A stretch of 64,000 nucleotides of DNA from the NCBI GenBank assembly GCA_020746875.1, contig JAGTJL010000001.1:2666001-2730000 (forward strand), written 5' to 3'. Position 1 is the first letter of the stretch; every line of letters starts with the position of its first letter. This DNA is from Rhexocercosporidium sp. MPI-PUGE-AT-0058. Taxonomy: Eukaryota; Ascomycota; Leotiomycetes; Helotiales. Positions 53,377 to 63,310 of the stretch are shown in pieces. A model generated the notes under the pieces. It saw only the letters and a list, made by a program, of their open reading frames with translations, was not told where the DNA came from and did no database searches. A program made the translations under genes and the position numbers.

Positions 53377-55633
53377 TTATCCAACTGTCAAATAGTCAAC
53401 GTCCTGCCCCACCAGCCTCACCTCCACGAGCGTCCTCAAAAGCCTCTTCCAAACTACCGTACTCTCCTCATTTGTCGCCCCCGTCGTTAACGTCGCTCTA
53501 TGTCCCACAACAATAACCGCACACCTCGCCCTTGTCAATGCAACGTTCATCCTCCTCAGATCCTTTAAGAACCCGATTTCGTAATGCGCATTGCAACGCA
53601 CTGTGACGAAGACAATAATGTCTGCTTCGCGGCCTTGGAATCCGTCGACGCTTGAGACTTCGACATCGGAGAAGGGAGAGAGCTTAGATTTGAGGAGCTC
53701 GACTTGGCGGCTGTAAGGTGTGAGGACTGCTATGGATTGCTGTCTTGGTGCTGTCGCATTGGGTGAGTTTGTATCCGTAGCTAGTGATGCGGTTGTACAG
53801 AGCAGCTTGCAGATTTCGAGGGTCAGTTGCGCTTGGCCAGTGTTGCTTTTCGACTTTTGTCCTAGGTCTTCTGGTGTCGAGCACTCTACGAACATCATTC
53901 TCTCCTCGTTATCTAGAGGTAGCCGCTTAGTTGCTTTGTCTGCGATTGGTGGCCATGGAAAATTACATTCAAGTAGAGGTCTATCACTGCTCGAAACCCC
54001 GGTTTGCAGTTTGCTTTCGTAGAACTCGTTAGAGCTAAATCTGCAAATAGACCCGTGCATGCGGTACTGAGTATCTAGCATGAGTTTTGCCATTGCACTA
54101 GAGGTTCGCCCGCTACCGCGCCCGGTCGGGGAAAGCTGCTTGTACAGCCTTTCGAATAAAGAAATATCGAACTGTTGCAACACGGCATGTTGCTGAACTG
54201 TCGGTCCCAGCTGGACATGGTCGCCAACTAAAATAGCTTTCTGGCAACCTTTGACTAGAGGAACAAGAGAAGCCGCTTCTGTTTGCTGAGACGCTTCATT
54301 AATGATCACGGTGTCGAAAATTTCTGTTCGGAGGAGTCCTAGGCCTGCCCTAATGCAAGTTGTGAATATGAGACGGCAGTTCCTGATTTGGTCTCTTGCT
54401 TTCTTCATAGCGACGTGGCTGGTGTAAATTTCCTTTCCGGCCATTGCATCACAGGTGTATTTTTTTAAGCCATCAGCTACCTTTCTGACCTTGAACAAGG
54501 TTAGAAATGTAGTATGGAGTGTAGTGGTTAAATAAACTTACATCTGTTGAGACCCGAATGGCAGCCGTACAAACTTTGCCGGCCGTCAGGTTCGCCATAT
54601 ATTTCCTCATGACGTTGTCGACGGCATTATGAGTGGGCGCAGTCACGAGGATCCTTCTACTTCCATCAGTTAATTGAAGCTGTTTGATGATTTCCACAAT
54701 GGTGTGGGTCTTGCCTGACCCGGGCGGGCCCTGGAGACACATTAAAGGATATCCGAGCGCTGCTTTAACGGCGGCATTTTGGCTTGCATTCAAATTGTCT
54801 TTCCAAATATACTCCGTTGCCACAATTTCCAAGTCCTTAGGAATTTTGTAATTTCCTAGGATGTCATCCGAAATCGCACAACACTCCTGCGGGTATGTAG
54901 CCAGTGCATGAACCGCATCAAACATGGCCTTTGACGTCACAAATGAACCGCAATTCCGAAGCTCCCAGGAGCACTCCTTAAGGAATGGTGGGAGTGGATG
55001 GAAGCATCGAAATCTTGCGAAACCCGCTTCTGATGACTCGATGAAGGCATCCATAGAGTATACCTGCGTCGTGGTAGTGTTGCTTGGAGAACTCGCTGAC
55101 GTTAAGCGCACATGATCTGAAGATGCGAGCGAGTTCATTGGCATATCAATCCGGAGTAGGCTTTCAATTACTGGGTAGCCTTCTGAGCTACCAGAGTGTT
55201 TCAAATCTAGGAATCCTTTTCTGGGCTTCTGTGGGTGAGCTGCCTCGTCAATATGATCCAAAGCTATCCCCAGAAAATTTCTGACAAAGTGTTCAATCGA
55301 CGCTGGGTCTCCGGAAAGAATTTTTGGTGCCACGGGTTGTAGACATTCTAGGAGTAGGTCAAGAGCTATTTCTGGAGACCTAACTGTCAAAGATATGAGT
55401 TCTATCAAAGTGGCGAAGTCGGTAAGCGACATGGATTGGATCTGAGATAGTACTGCCTTGAAGGGTTCAACGATGAACTCTTGCATGTCGTTGGTAGAGA
55501 GAATGTGAGCTTGAAGGATTTGCTGGCTAGATCTTTGAAGGATTTCGTAGAATTCTGCGCGTAGAGAATCCCAGGGGCGTATCCGAGCGAATGTGACTGA
55601 TAAAAATGGAGCCTCTGAAAGGAAGGCCAACAT
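53377..55633 (-). CDS. SF1 helicase (Upf1/Hrr1/SAD-3-like) part of the RdRP-helicase fusion
   Basis: Two exons (54527-55633 and 53377-54476, intron about 50 nt) are open for about 735 codons. Motifs: Walker A 'CLQGPPGSGKTHTIVEII' (about 54705-54735), Ia 'LVTAPTHNAVDNVMRKY', II 'FDTVIINEASQQTEAASLV' (about 54285-54310), III 'KAILVGDHVQLGPTVQQH', 'LMLDTQYRMHGSI', V 'VSSVDGFQGREADIIVFV' and VI 'RRMNVALTRARCAVIVVG'. In motif II the catalytic Asp (DEAS) is Asn (AAT), expected to abolish ATP hydrolysis. Upstream the frame continues without a Met or splice break into the polymerase part. The family unwinds RNA; Hrr1 and SAD-3 work with RdRPs in RNA silencing. Confidence 0.85.
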
Positions 55634-58600
55634 TAGTTATAACTTAATAGACGTCCGGCTGAAGTCTGATGGGCATTCTTTAACTTCGGCTAGGAGATAC
55701 TTGAAGCATTGGAATAGCATTCCATTTTTAGCCTTCTCTAGTAGCTAGGAGAATAATTCCGTGTACTGTGTCTCCAATTTAAGAGATTTGAAAGCGGCAA
55801 ACTTCTTCTTTTTAATAATCTCAACGAAATATTCTGACTCCTCAGACTAGTTGACATTGTGGAGCTTCGGAATGCTATATTGCTTTGGCTCCCGTTTAAA
55901 AAGAGGCATTATCTCGTTTGTGTCAACATCATGTAACCAAAGATCGAGGTTTTGCATTGACCTCACATCTCTGTTACTTATCACGTAGAGTTCCTACTGC
56001 TCTGTCAGTGGAGTCGATATAGCTCGACTAGTATTAACTACTCACGGCACCGAGAACGCCATTTCTGTTGACTCTTCCAATGTGTTGCTGTAGACCTCGG
56101 CTGAATTTATCAAGAGCAATGCTTGCTCTACAGTCATAGTCCAGCCCATTATCAACGGTGGCTTGGCGACCTTTCCTCCATCCACTTTTCGTCCCTTGGC
56201 TACGGTAGGAACTGTCGTCAGATTGACCCTTAACGACGTAAACCTAAGAATTCCTTCGTTCACGTTCGAATAGCTGGAAAACATTGGAATCGCAGTATAG
56301 GCGGTAATTCATCTTGGTTGGTACCGCTAACCGATGCGATGTCTGACCGTCTCGAGAACGCGGGAAGGCAAAAAGACGGACGCGATTATTTACCTGGGAT
56401 TCTTGGCGTCGCTCAATCTTTTGTGGTACATATATTGCTAATGTGAGCCGCTTATCTACTTGAATTACGATGAGTTTGCGTTGGAATAGCTCGAGCATTC
56501 TCGTAGTCGTGTCCAGGAATGTAGCTAGTCGATCCTGAGAAGAGTTAAAGATTCGTTTCCATCGCAGCCCAGGATAGTCAAGTTTAAAGGGGCGTAATTC
56601 CGAGGTCTGTATGAGATTAGATTGCGAAAGAGCGTTCATCGCCTATGTCGGAGCTTCTGTAGATGGTGGAAGTTGGCTTAAAGTCCAGGCTTTCTCTTTA
56701 GAAGTCAAGAGGTTGACATCGAAAAGGTGCAGAAAATCGAGAAGCGTAACATTGTTCTTTTTACACCATCGATATGTCAACTTTATTAGCTCGAACTCCG
56801 ACATAGCCACGTCTCTACGACTCAGAAGAAGTTCCAGCGCATCAAAACTATAACCATCGATGTTGTGAACTGTTTCTTGCCCTACTTGAATTGCTTTCGT
56901 TGCTGCTTCATGCAGTATGTCAAGCACAAATGGGGGAGTGTTTTGGTGAGGCTGAGGTGGACTTTCGAGAATCGGTGGAATCTTGATACGATTACCGTCA
57001 ATACACATGGAGAACAATCGATTGAGCTGCTGGCACTCCGCACTCATCGGCCCATTTAACCTTGCCCAATCGAGGTAGAGGTTCTTAACTCGACCTAAGG
57101 ATGCATTGTTATACCTCGCAAAGAATTCGAGACGATCATTATCGCTTATTCCTCTGAATGAAACTGGTTCTTTTGCTCCAGGATATAGTGCAGGCTGGGA
57201 TATTTTATTTGGCACTAAGTCGCTGTCCTAACACACGAAGACTTTAAGGTGTCAATAATCTCATGCCTAGACAAGAGAAACAGGGAGGAACTGATAAGTA
57301 TTGCCATTCAAATCTCTACTAGACATTAAATCCGCAGCTAGTCGTCGTCCCCACGTGGAAAACACAATGTAATTAACAAGGTGTGCGAGCTTATCTCTCT
57401 TTACAACCTTAAACTTCTGCAAATCTCCTGGATGTAAGCACGGATTCCTGGTAACTAGTATTTCCATTCCTTTCAGGGTTCGAGGTTGCCCATCACTATC
57501 CATTGTGATTTTTACCGCGCACTCTCCCTCCTTTAATACGTCCCACGCATCGCAAACCCCAAACAATAATCTCGATTTTGAGATTAAGATCCGACATTTT
57601 TGCTCATCTCTCTTAGTCAGCATTCTATTGTATTCTGCATTGACGAGTTTAGTAATCCTAGGCTGGACAAACTGTAGCGATTCCATCAAAACCTTCTCTA
57701 CAAGCTCGGAGTTGTTGATGTATGTCAAGAAACGGAATGCTGCCCGAGGATCATGTATAGCGCTGGCAAGAAACTGAAAGTGCTCGGCTTGCTTCCGAAG
57801 GAGGACATGTGCTTAAATTCCTAGAGCATGGAGCAAAATGACAACCTCGTCATTAAGATATCCAAACCCGTAAGGCTACGTTCAGTTACATAATGTTAAC
57901 ATAAAGAGCTATAAGAAACACATTAACAAAAAGAGGGCTAAAATACCTTCGAGTACTCAACCACAGAAAAAGAGTAGTCACTCCCACTGCTGAACTTCTT
58001 CATCGACTTTCTGAACTTCACCAAGATCTTGCCTTTTATACTTGGATCCACCATCAAAACACCTTTATACCCCCGGTATCTGATCTGGAACACCGAAGGC
58101 GTATATCTGACGTTTTTGAATGTAATTTTTGTTTTCCGGGATAGTTCGTGAGCCAAATGAGGAGATATTAATCCACAGCCATCCGTAAAAACATAGTCTA
58201 GGATTTCTATGTCTGGAATATCCTTACAGCGATCTGGATTAACAGTTGTAGCCATCTAAGCAATAGAAAATAGGAGTCCGATCCGTTTTGCTTTCTTTGT
58301 TATGGTCTTTATCTTGGTGAAATCGCCTAGACTTTCAATCATATTCGAGATTTCCAATTTTGGTGCCGCGAACAAAATGCATGTTCGTGACTTTAATTGG
58401 CTGCTGCTGTGTCCGTAAAAGTTGTATTGGACATTATTGAGTGCGATGCCAGATCGAAGGAGTTTGGTAACATAGTCTGCTGATTCTCTTGCAGTTGCGG
58501 GCTTGGTACCGGCGCTCTCTCCAGCGGAGCCCGTAGCTGGAGCAGCGACTCGCAGACGGAAATCAGCGAAAGAAATGCTAATGAAACGATTAAAGGGGTG

Positions 58601-58762
58601 CCCAGAGACTGCCCGATTTGGAGGGCTGGCTTTCAATCTCAGAACGATATGTTGCTTTATGCTGTTTGATACCACGGCGATAGATTTCACCAGCTGTTGG
58701 GCATTGAGTGTTGATGCTCGAGGCAGATTTGGTACCTGGTAAGACTATAGTTCGTCTTCCAT
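55634..58762 (-). pseudogene. Cellular RNA-dependent RNA polymerase (QDE-1/SAD-1/Rdp1 family) part of the fusion
   Basis: One frame from ATG 58762 ('MEDEL*SYQVPNLPR') uses GT-AG introns near 57880-57945 and 55990-56045. Landmarks are 'YGHSSSQLKSRTCILFAAP', 'IESLGDFTKIKTITKKAKRI', 'DYVFTDGCGLISPHLAHEL', 'TPSVFQIRYRGYKGVLMVDP', 'PYGFGYLNDEVVILLHALGI', 'LKGMEILVTRNPCLHPGDL' and the catalytic loop 'ADLMSSRDLNGNTY' (57300-57314), where DLDGD has become DLNGN. Then come 'PNKISQPALYPGAKEPVSF' and 'FSMCIDGNRIKIPP'. The C-terminal region 'LDYPGLRWKRIFNSSQDRL' to 'QQHIGRVNRNGVLGA' leads into the helicase. About nine stops, seven TAG and two TAA, four of them at expected Trp codons (TGG to TAG). No indel is needed except a lost donor near 57290. 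The N-terminus seems short, so upstream exons may be missing. These enzymes copy aberrant RNA into dsRNA for Dicer. Confidence 0.87.
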
Positions 58763-59227
58763 TTTGATTGAATCTTGTAATATATGTTGCTATGCTCCGA
58801 TGTTAGTTTTCGACATTTTGAGCTTGTTTGGGTGATAGTGTGAAATAAAGGCGGGGTAGGTGCATTTTAAAGTAAACAGGATTGCGTTAGTGTCTCAATC
58901 GTTAACCGAATTCATCATGTAGGTAATTGTAAATAAGGCTAGCCGCTAAAGAGCCTTGTGGCGAGAGTTCACTTTAAGTGACTTCGTCCGATCTCATGGA
59001 AAGTAAGGCGTCGTTAGCGTCGTGGCTTAACCAACTCCTCTCCGCCGAAGCCTACATACACACCAACACTACAAACGGACTTGATGTAAGCCGGTCCCAG
59101 AAGACATTGAAGAAGGGTTCCGTGATTGGTATTCAATTTAATCTGGGGACATTCAGATGGTCGTTGATACTACATCTTCCTCCTTGGATTTCCTCTTCGA
59201 CGACGATCAATCTAAACTCGATTTATT
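58763..59227. other. Divergent promoter region
   Basis: It separates the minus-strand RdRP gene from the plus-strand P-loop gene. An 88-codon plus frame (58978-59244) overlaps the P-loop gene start in another frame and has no signature. Confidence 0.4.
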
Positions 59228-59833
59228 ATGGCACCCCTAATTAGACCTCAAGATATCTATATCGTTGGGGCTCAAAATACTGGCAAGACAACACTCGTCA
59301 AGGCTCTTAAGAGTCATTTCGAAACCATTAGCGACTTTCTGGTCAATCGTCCCCGCATCATTACGGAAGTTGCAAGGACTGTTCTGTAGCAACACAAATT
59401 CACCGCCAGCGACATCACATCCTCTGCATCTCGAGCTCTGAACTTGCAGCGACTCATCCTACAAGCTCAGTTGACAGCTGAACGTGAGGCTTCTGCGGAG
59501 GGTAATTGGTTCATATCTGATCGATCTGGAGTTGATCCTATTGTCTACACTCAAAAATATGTCGGTGAAAAAGCAAAATCGGACTTGCTTAAGTCGCCAG
59601 AATGGCTCGAGTTGAAAAAGAGAATGCTGGACGCCGTGGTTATTGTGTGTGAAGCTGGAGCGGATTGGCTGACGAATGATGGGGTGAGATTGATGCCAGA
59701 GAGTAGAGAGGAGTGGATCGAATTTCACAAACTCTTTTGCCGTTGTCTTGATGAGCTGGGGTTGAAATTTAAGACATTACCTTTTGCCATGACGAGTCTT
59801 GATGAGAGGGTCAAGTTCGTGCTAGAAACGTAG
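59228..59833 (+). pseudogene. P-loop ATPase/kinase of the AAA_28 (NadR-like) type, one stop
   Basis: ATG 59228 gives 'MAPLIRPQDIYIVGAQNTGK' (Walker A GAQNTGKTT). The frame continues 'RPRIITEVARTVL', TAG at 59387-59389, 'QHKFTASDITSSASRALNL', 'GNWFISDRSGVDPIVYTQKY' (the DRS motif), 'MLDAVVIVCEAGADWLTNDG' and 'MPESREEWIEFHKLFCRCL', to the stop at 59831. The length of 201 codons matches the single-domain fungal family. Except for the one stop (Lys or Gln expected) it is complete. A nucleotide or small-molecule kinase role is inferred from the fold only. Confidence 0.82.
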
Positions 59834-60205
59834 CACTAAGTCCACGCAAATAACATTGGCGCATGGAGCATTTAAAGAGATCGAAGGAATGTTACTATGA
59901 GCTAGTCCATCTAACAGTTCGTAATCAACCAGTATATTGGAGGCATTGTGCCTGCAGAATGCGGTGATGTAAACACAACAACGCCATATAGTCCGATGAA
60001 CCAAGGCGTACAGATGAATCTGCCGACCGGCGAGCATTCGCGGAGTGACTTGGAGGATGCCCTACCAGAGGAGCTGCTGTTCATTTTGTTCGTTATCCGC
60101 ATTGATTCGCTATTCATACCGTGTCATACTGAAGAGTGGACAGCTTAGAAGGGTTGCCAACAAACGACAAATTTCTAAAACATTTCATTCCAAACCCAAC
60201 CGGCT
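59834..60205. other. Short intergenic region, no gene recognised
   Basis: Convergent 3' flanks of the P-loop gene and the minus-strand nucleotidyltransferase-like gene. Confidence 0.35.
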
Positions 60206-60724
60206 TTAGTGAGAACGGGAGCCCGGGAAATGTTTATCGTAGACTATTACACGACTTTTTGCTGCCTCTACAAATGACTCCGGCATCCATGCCTCCGCAC
60301 TTAACTTCATGCCCCGAGCCACGGCCAAGGTCAGAAGCTGGTTGATATCCTGCGCATCGACAAACTGCTTCTCGCGCAGGTGTTGCTTGGTAGCACTACC
60401 ATGATCTAACCACGCCTGCAACTTCAGCAGTAAGAGCGGGATTATAGGCATTAGTAGGAAGTCGCGAATACGTACGACGAGGTTCTGCGGGACTGGGGGT
60501 ATATTCATGGTTCTAGGAAGCAGTATATTAACTTTGCACGCATGATAGCAGCCGAGGAGATAAGAAGAGCTTGACGTGGTTAAAAGATTGAACTATAAAA
60601 TACGGTACTTGGCGAACGGATCTTTGGACCGTACGAGGTAAAAGCGCGAATCGGTGCGGACGAGTAGATCCTTGAGTTCCTCGGCCGTTTTCTCAGACGT
60701 CAACACGACGATATCGATATCCTG
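60206..60724 (-). pseudogene. Nucleotidyltransferase-fold fungal protein, one stop
   Basis: After an acceptor-like 'cctagcag', the frame reads 'DIDIVVLTSEKTAEELKDLL', 'TDSRFYLVRSKDPFAKYRIL', TAG (60593-60595), 'NILLPRTMNIPPVPQNLVV', 'FLLMPIIPLLLLKLQAWLDH', 'KQHLREKQFVDAQDINQLLT' and 'WMPESFVEAAKSRVIVYDKH'. The Asp-x-Asp, the later 'xILLP' strand and the helical 'QDINxLL' part resemble a minimal nucleotidyltransferase fold. The 5' exon is not identified. The function is unknown. Confidence 0.6.
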
Positions 60725-61990
60725 CTAGGGTATGAGCTTATATTATTTCGCGCTTTTGCGTTTATTTTAGTTAAAAACAACTGTTCATACGTTTGGGACT
60801 CGTCCTAATCCGTATTGTGAGCAAGCCATGCTGCCCACAAAGCAGCCCTGTAACCCAGCCGCCGCTAGTACGTTTACTGTGACGCGCGCCACAGTCTCGA
60901 CTTCGACCTGAGTCGGCTTGTAATAGACTATCGTGAAATTGTGCTTTCGTACGTTCGTACGTACAAGGCTCTGCCGGCAAACGGCTCTGCAAAGGCTCCA
61001 CAGGCGCGGTCGCTATATAACTTACTGCGATGGTGGAGATGGGGATAAGAGCGATCACGCGGCACCACAGCGCAGAGCAAAGGGACACGTGGCTACTGAT
61101 GGAAATTTCTAGAAGAACGCCACCTTTATCTGAATCGGGAAAACATGGGTGCCAGCCTGTGGCTCACACGAAGCCTTCGAAATGGGTAAAATATTAGTCC
61201 TATAATAATGTTGAAATGCGTTAGAATGACGGTTGCCAGGTGCTGTATCGACAAAGTTCAAGGCGTGGCACACAAACAGCCGGAGAGTGCCAAGCAAACA
61301 CGTGACATGGCGTCAAAAACAACAAGATTTGGCGGACAGGAGAAGAAACAAATTGCATATCAATGCATGTTAGGAGAAAGCGCGCGTTTCTATAGTATAC
61401 GTCTCCGTTTGGTAATCGGGCTGTTATTCAGGCACGAAGAACCGGAGACACCAGCTTATAACCTTCCACAACTTTAACAAGCGAAACACAGGTCCGGACA
61501 CAGTATTCTCAGACTTGTTTGTGAAGACGTAAGTGCTAAACCAAGCTTGAACGGCGACCTTAGTACCCGCGGTAAAACGGGAGGCATTTAAGTCATCGCC
61601 GTCTAGTCGTCGTCCATAGTTGTCCCGTCGAAGGCAGCGGGAAAGGGGTCTTTAGGGGTGAAAGAAGGTGAGGTAATGTCTGCCTCGGTCACCTTAACAA
61701 GTAAGGGATTAGTATTATGATGTTTTTATCCGACGAACTAAGCCCTTTAAGATCTTTAGCGGTCTCTCTTTCACTTGTAATTGTAAGGAAACTCAGGTTT
61801 GTCTTTACTGAAATTGTTTAGGCACTCTTGAGCGTCGTGAACTGCCCGAGCTGCCTAACGAGGGTAATACCTAGGGGTTCAGGTTCCTTTTGCTAGTATA
61901 AGTGGTCTGGGTCATTATAAGCGAGCCAGTTTTTTCCAGTCCTATTGAAGGCAAACCACGAAAGCTTCGGATCGAGACGCTAACATTAAC
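60725..61990. other. Intergenic, no recognised gene
   Basis: Short frames only. An imperfect direct repeat of 'cgtacgttcgtacgtac' type lies at about 60948-60963. Confidence 0.35.
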
Positions 61991-61994
61991 CCCG

Positions 61995-62132
61995 TTCGGG
62001 AGATTGGTTTTGTTTTTGTTGCGGAATTGAGACAGTGCAGAAGCTCGGTGCTTCTGCTCCTGTCGAGGTTTATAATATCGGAGGAGAAGTTGACAGAGAA
62101 TGTCGAAGAAAGTGAACACGACTTGGCATCGA
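61995..62132 (+). repeat. Dispersed repeat with hairpin, copy 2
   Basis: It matches 37308-37490 in the same orientation ('gtgcagaagctcggtgcttctgct', 'ggaggagaagttg', 'gaagaaagtgaac'), with about 50 bases fewer between the shared blocks. The agaagc/gcttct stem is kept. Confidence 0.6.
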
Positions 62133-62159
62133 TAAAACCATGCCTCATTAGACTATCAA

Positions 62160-62682
62160 ACGACGGAGGTCTAACTCTCTTTTCTTCACCTCTACTTCAC
62201 GCTATTCTAGCACGTCGCTGCTTCATCGTAACGAAGATGAGGAAGGCAGCAGGGAACTTGTTAGTGACAGCGATCCCGAAGACCTAAGAGCTGACGACAC
62301 CTGCTCCAAACGGCGGAAGGTTTCCACTCCACAAGGCCGCAGGATAGTCTCCCGTAACACCTTATCGCCGGCATCTCCGCTTGTGTTAGATAACGACGAG
62401 GATAGTGAAGAGGATGATGGGGCGCTTAGCATTTCTCTCGACGCCAGACTTATTCGCTTTTCCAGAAGTACCCCTACCGCTAAAATCACTTCTCCAACAG
62501 AACTTGAAGTCCGCCCAGTGGTTACCGATGTCGACCAAGACTGGGACGTCCGTGAGATTACTGGTAAAGAGGACCTTGATGGTGTTTCGTACTACTTGGT
62601 GGATTGGCACCCCACACTGCTACCTAAGCACTCACTAGGACATGCAAAGGAGTTAGTAGATAAGTTCGAGGTCCGTATTTGA
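62160..62682 (+). CDS. Chromodomain-like protein
   Basis: An open frame from about 62160 to the stop at 62682 has an acidic/Ser-rich N-terminal part ('NEDEEGSRELVSDSDPEDL', 'CSKRRKVSTPQGRRIVSRN', 'NDEDSEEDDGALSIS') and a C-terminal 'DWDVREITGKEDLDGVSYYL' + 'VDWHPTLLPKHSLGHAKELV'. Trp-x-V-x-x-I, then Y-x-V-x-W, then a final helix is the chromodomain pattern. The aromatic cage positions look partly kept (Tyr, Trp). No in-frame ATG is evident at the beginning, so a 5' exon is probably missing or unrecognised. Proteins of this type bind methylated histone tails or serve in retroelement integrases; no integrase is next to it. Confidence 0.6.
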
Positions 62683-63149
62683 GCACAATGTGGGGTTGAG
62701 CGAGGCGGATTAGGATTGAATACTAGATAGAAAGCTAGTGTGAAAGCTAAAGGGAAGAAAGCTTGAGGTCGGCCGCGGAAGCAAACGTAGCGAGAAGCGT
62801 TATTTATTTAGCACATCTTTGGCAACTAAGTGTCTTAGTAAATGTAATTTATTTAATTAGAGCCCTTTAATCATTTAATAAATTTTATTTTTATTTGCTT
62901 TGTTTCCTATATCCTCGCGTTTAATCGAGTTGACGGACAGGCTCCTAACTTATTATGCAAATCTTATTAAAAGGCAAGCATATGTATAATATTATAAAAT
63001 GTCGTGTAAGCTGGTCATTTACTTCTACTAGCATTGTGCGTGAGATGCCGGCTGCGTATGTAAGGTTCGTTGCGTTGAACCAGGAGTATATTTATTTACA
63101 TTAACTGTATTTAAGTACTAACGTGAGTTTTGTGCTAGTTTTTTTTGGG
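62683..63149. other. AT-rich intergenic sequence
   Basis: There are no genes. Short AT-rich runs occur around 62860-62900. Confidence 0.35.
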
Positions 63150-63310
63150 TACGGAAGGGGGTGGAAGGTGGGTCTCGTCCGGGCCTGGCATTTTCTTTTG
63201 CTACTTGTAAAATTTGTGGGGCGAATCAGAGTATTCGACGTTTTTCTATGGTCAATAGCACCTTGGTACTGACAACGGTGGGCGAGACCCACCTTCCACC
63301 CCCTTCCGTA
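63150..63310. mobile_element. 161-bp MITE with perfect-type TIRs and TA duplication
   Basis: The left end TA-cggaagggggtggaaggt, continuing 'gggtctcgtc', is mirrored at 63281-63310 as 'gacccaccttccaccccctt'-ccg-TA. The TIR is about 28 bp, the identity is near perfect, and there is no coding capacity. The ends differ from those of the other two MITEs. Confidence 0.88.

Noticed and set aside
55634..58762. Mycovirus-derived RdRP integrated in the genome
   Set aside because: The DbDGD-type catalytic loop, the 'FTDGCGLISP' motif and spliceosomal introns are those of cellular silencing polymerases, not viral GDD enzymes.
55634..58762. TAG stop-codon readthrough or recoding in the RdRP
   Set aside because: TAG predominates, but two TAA stops occur and the substitutions at Trp codons fit RIP. 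Normal genes nearby use TAG and TAA as terminators.
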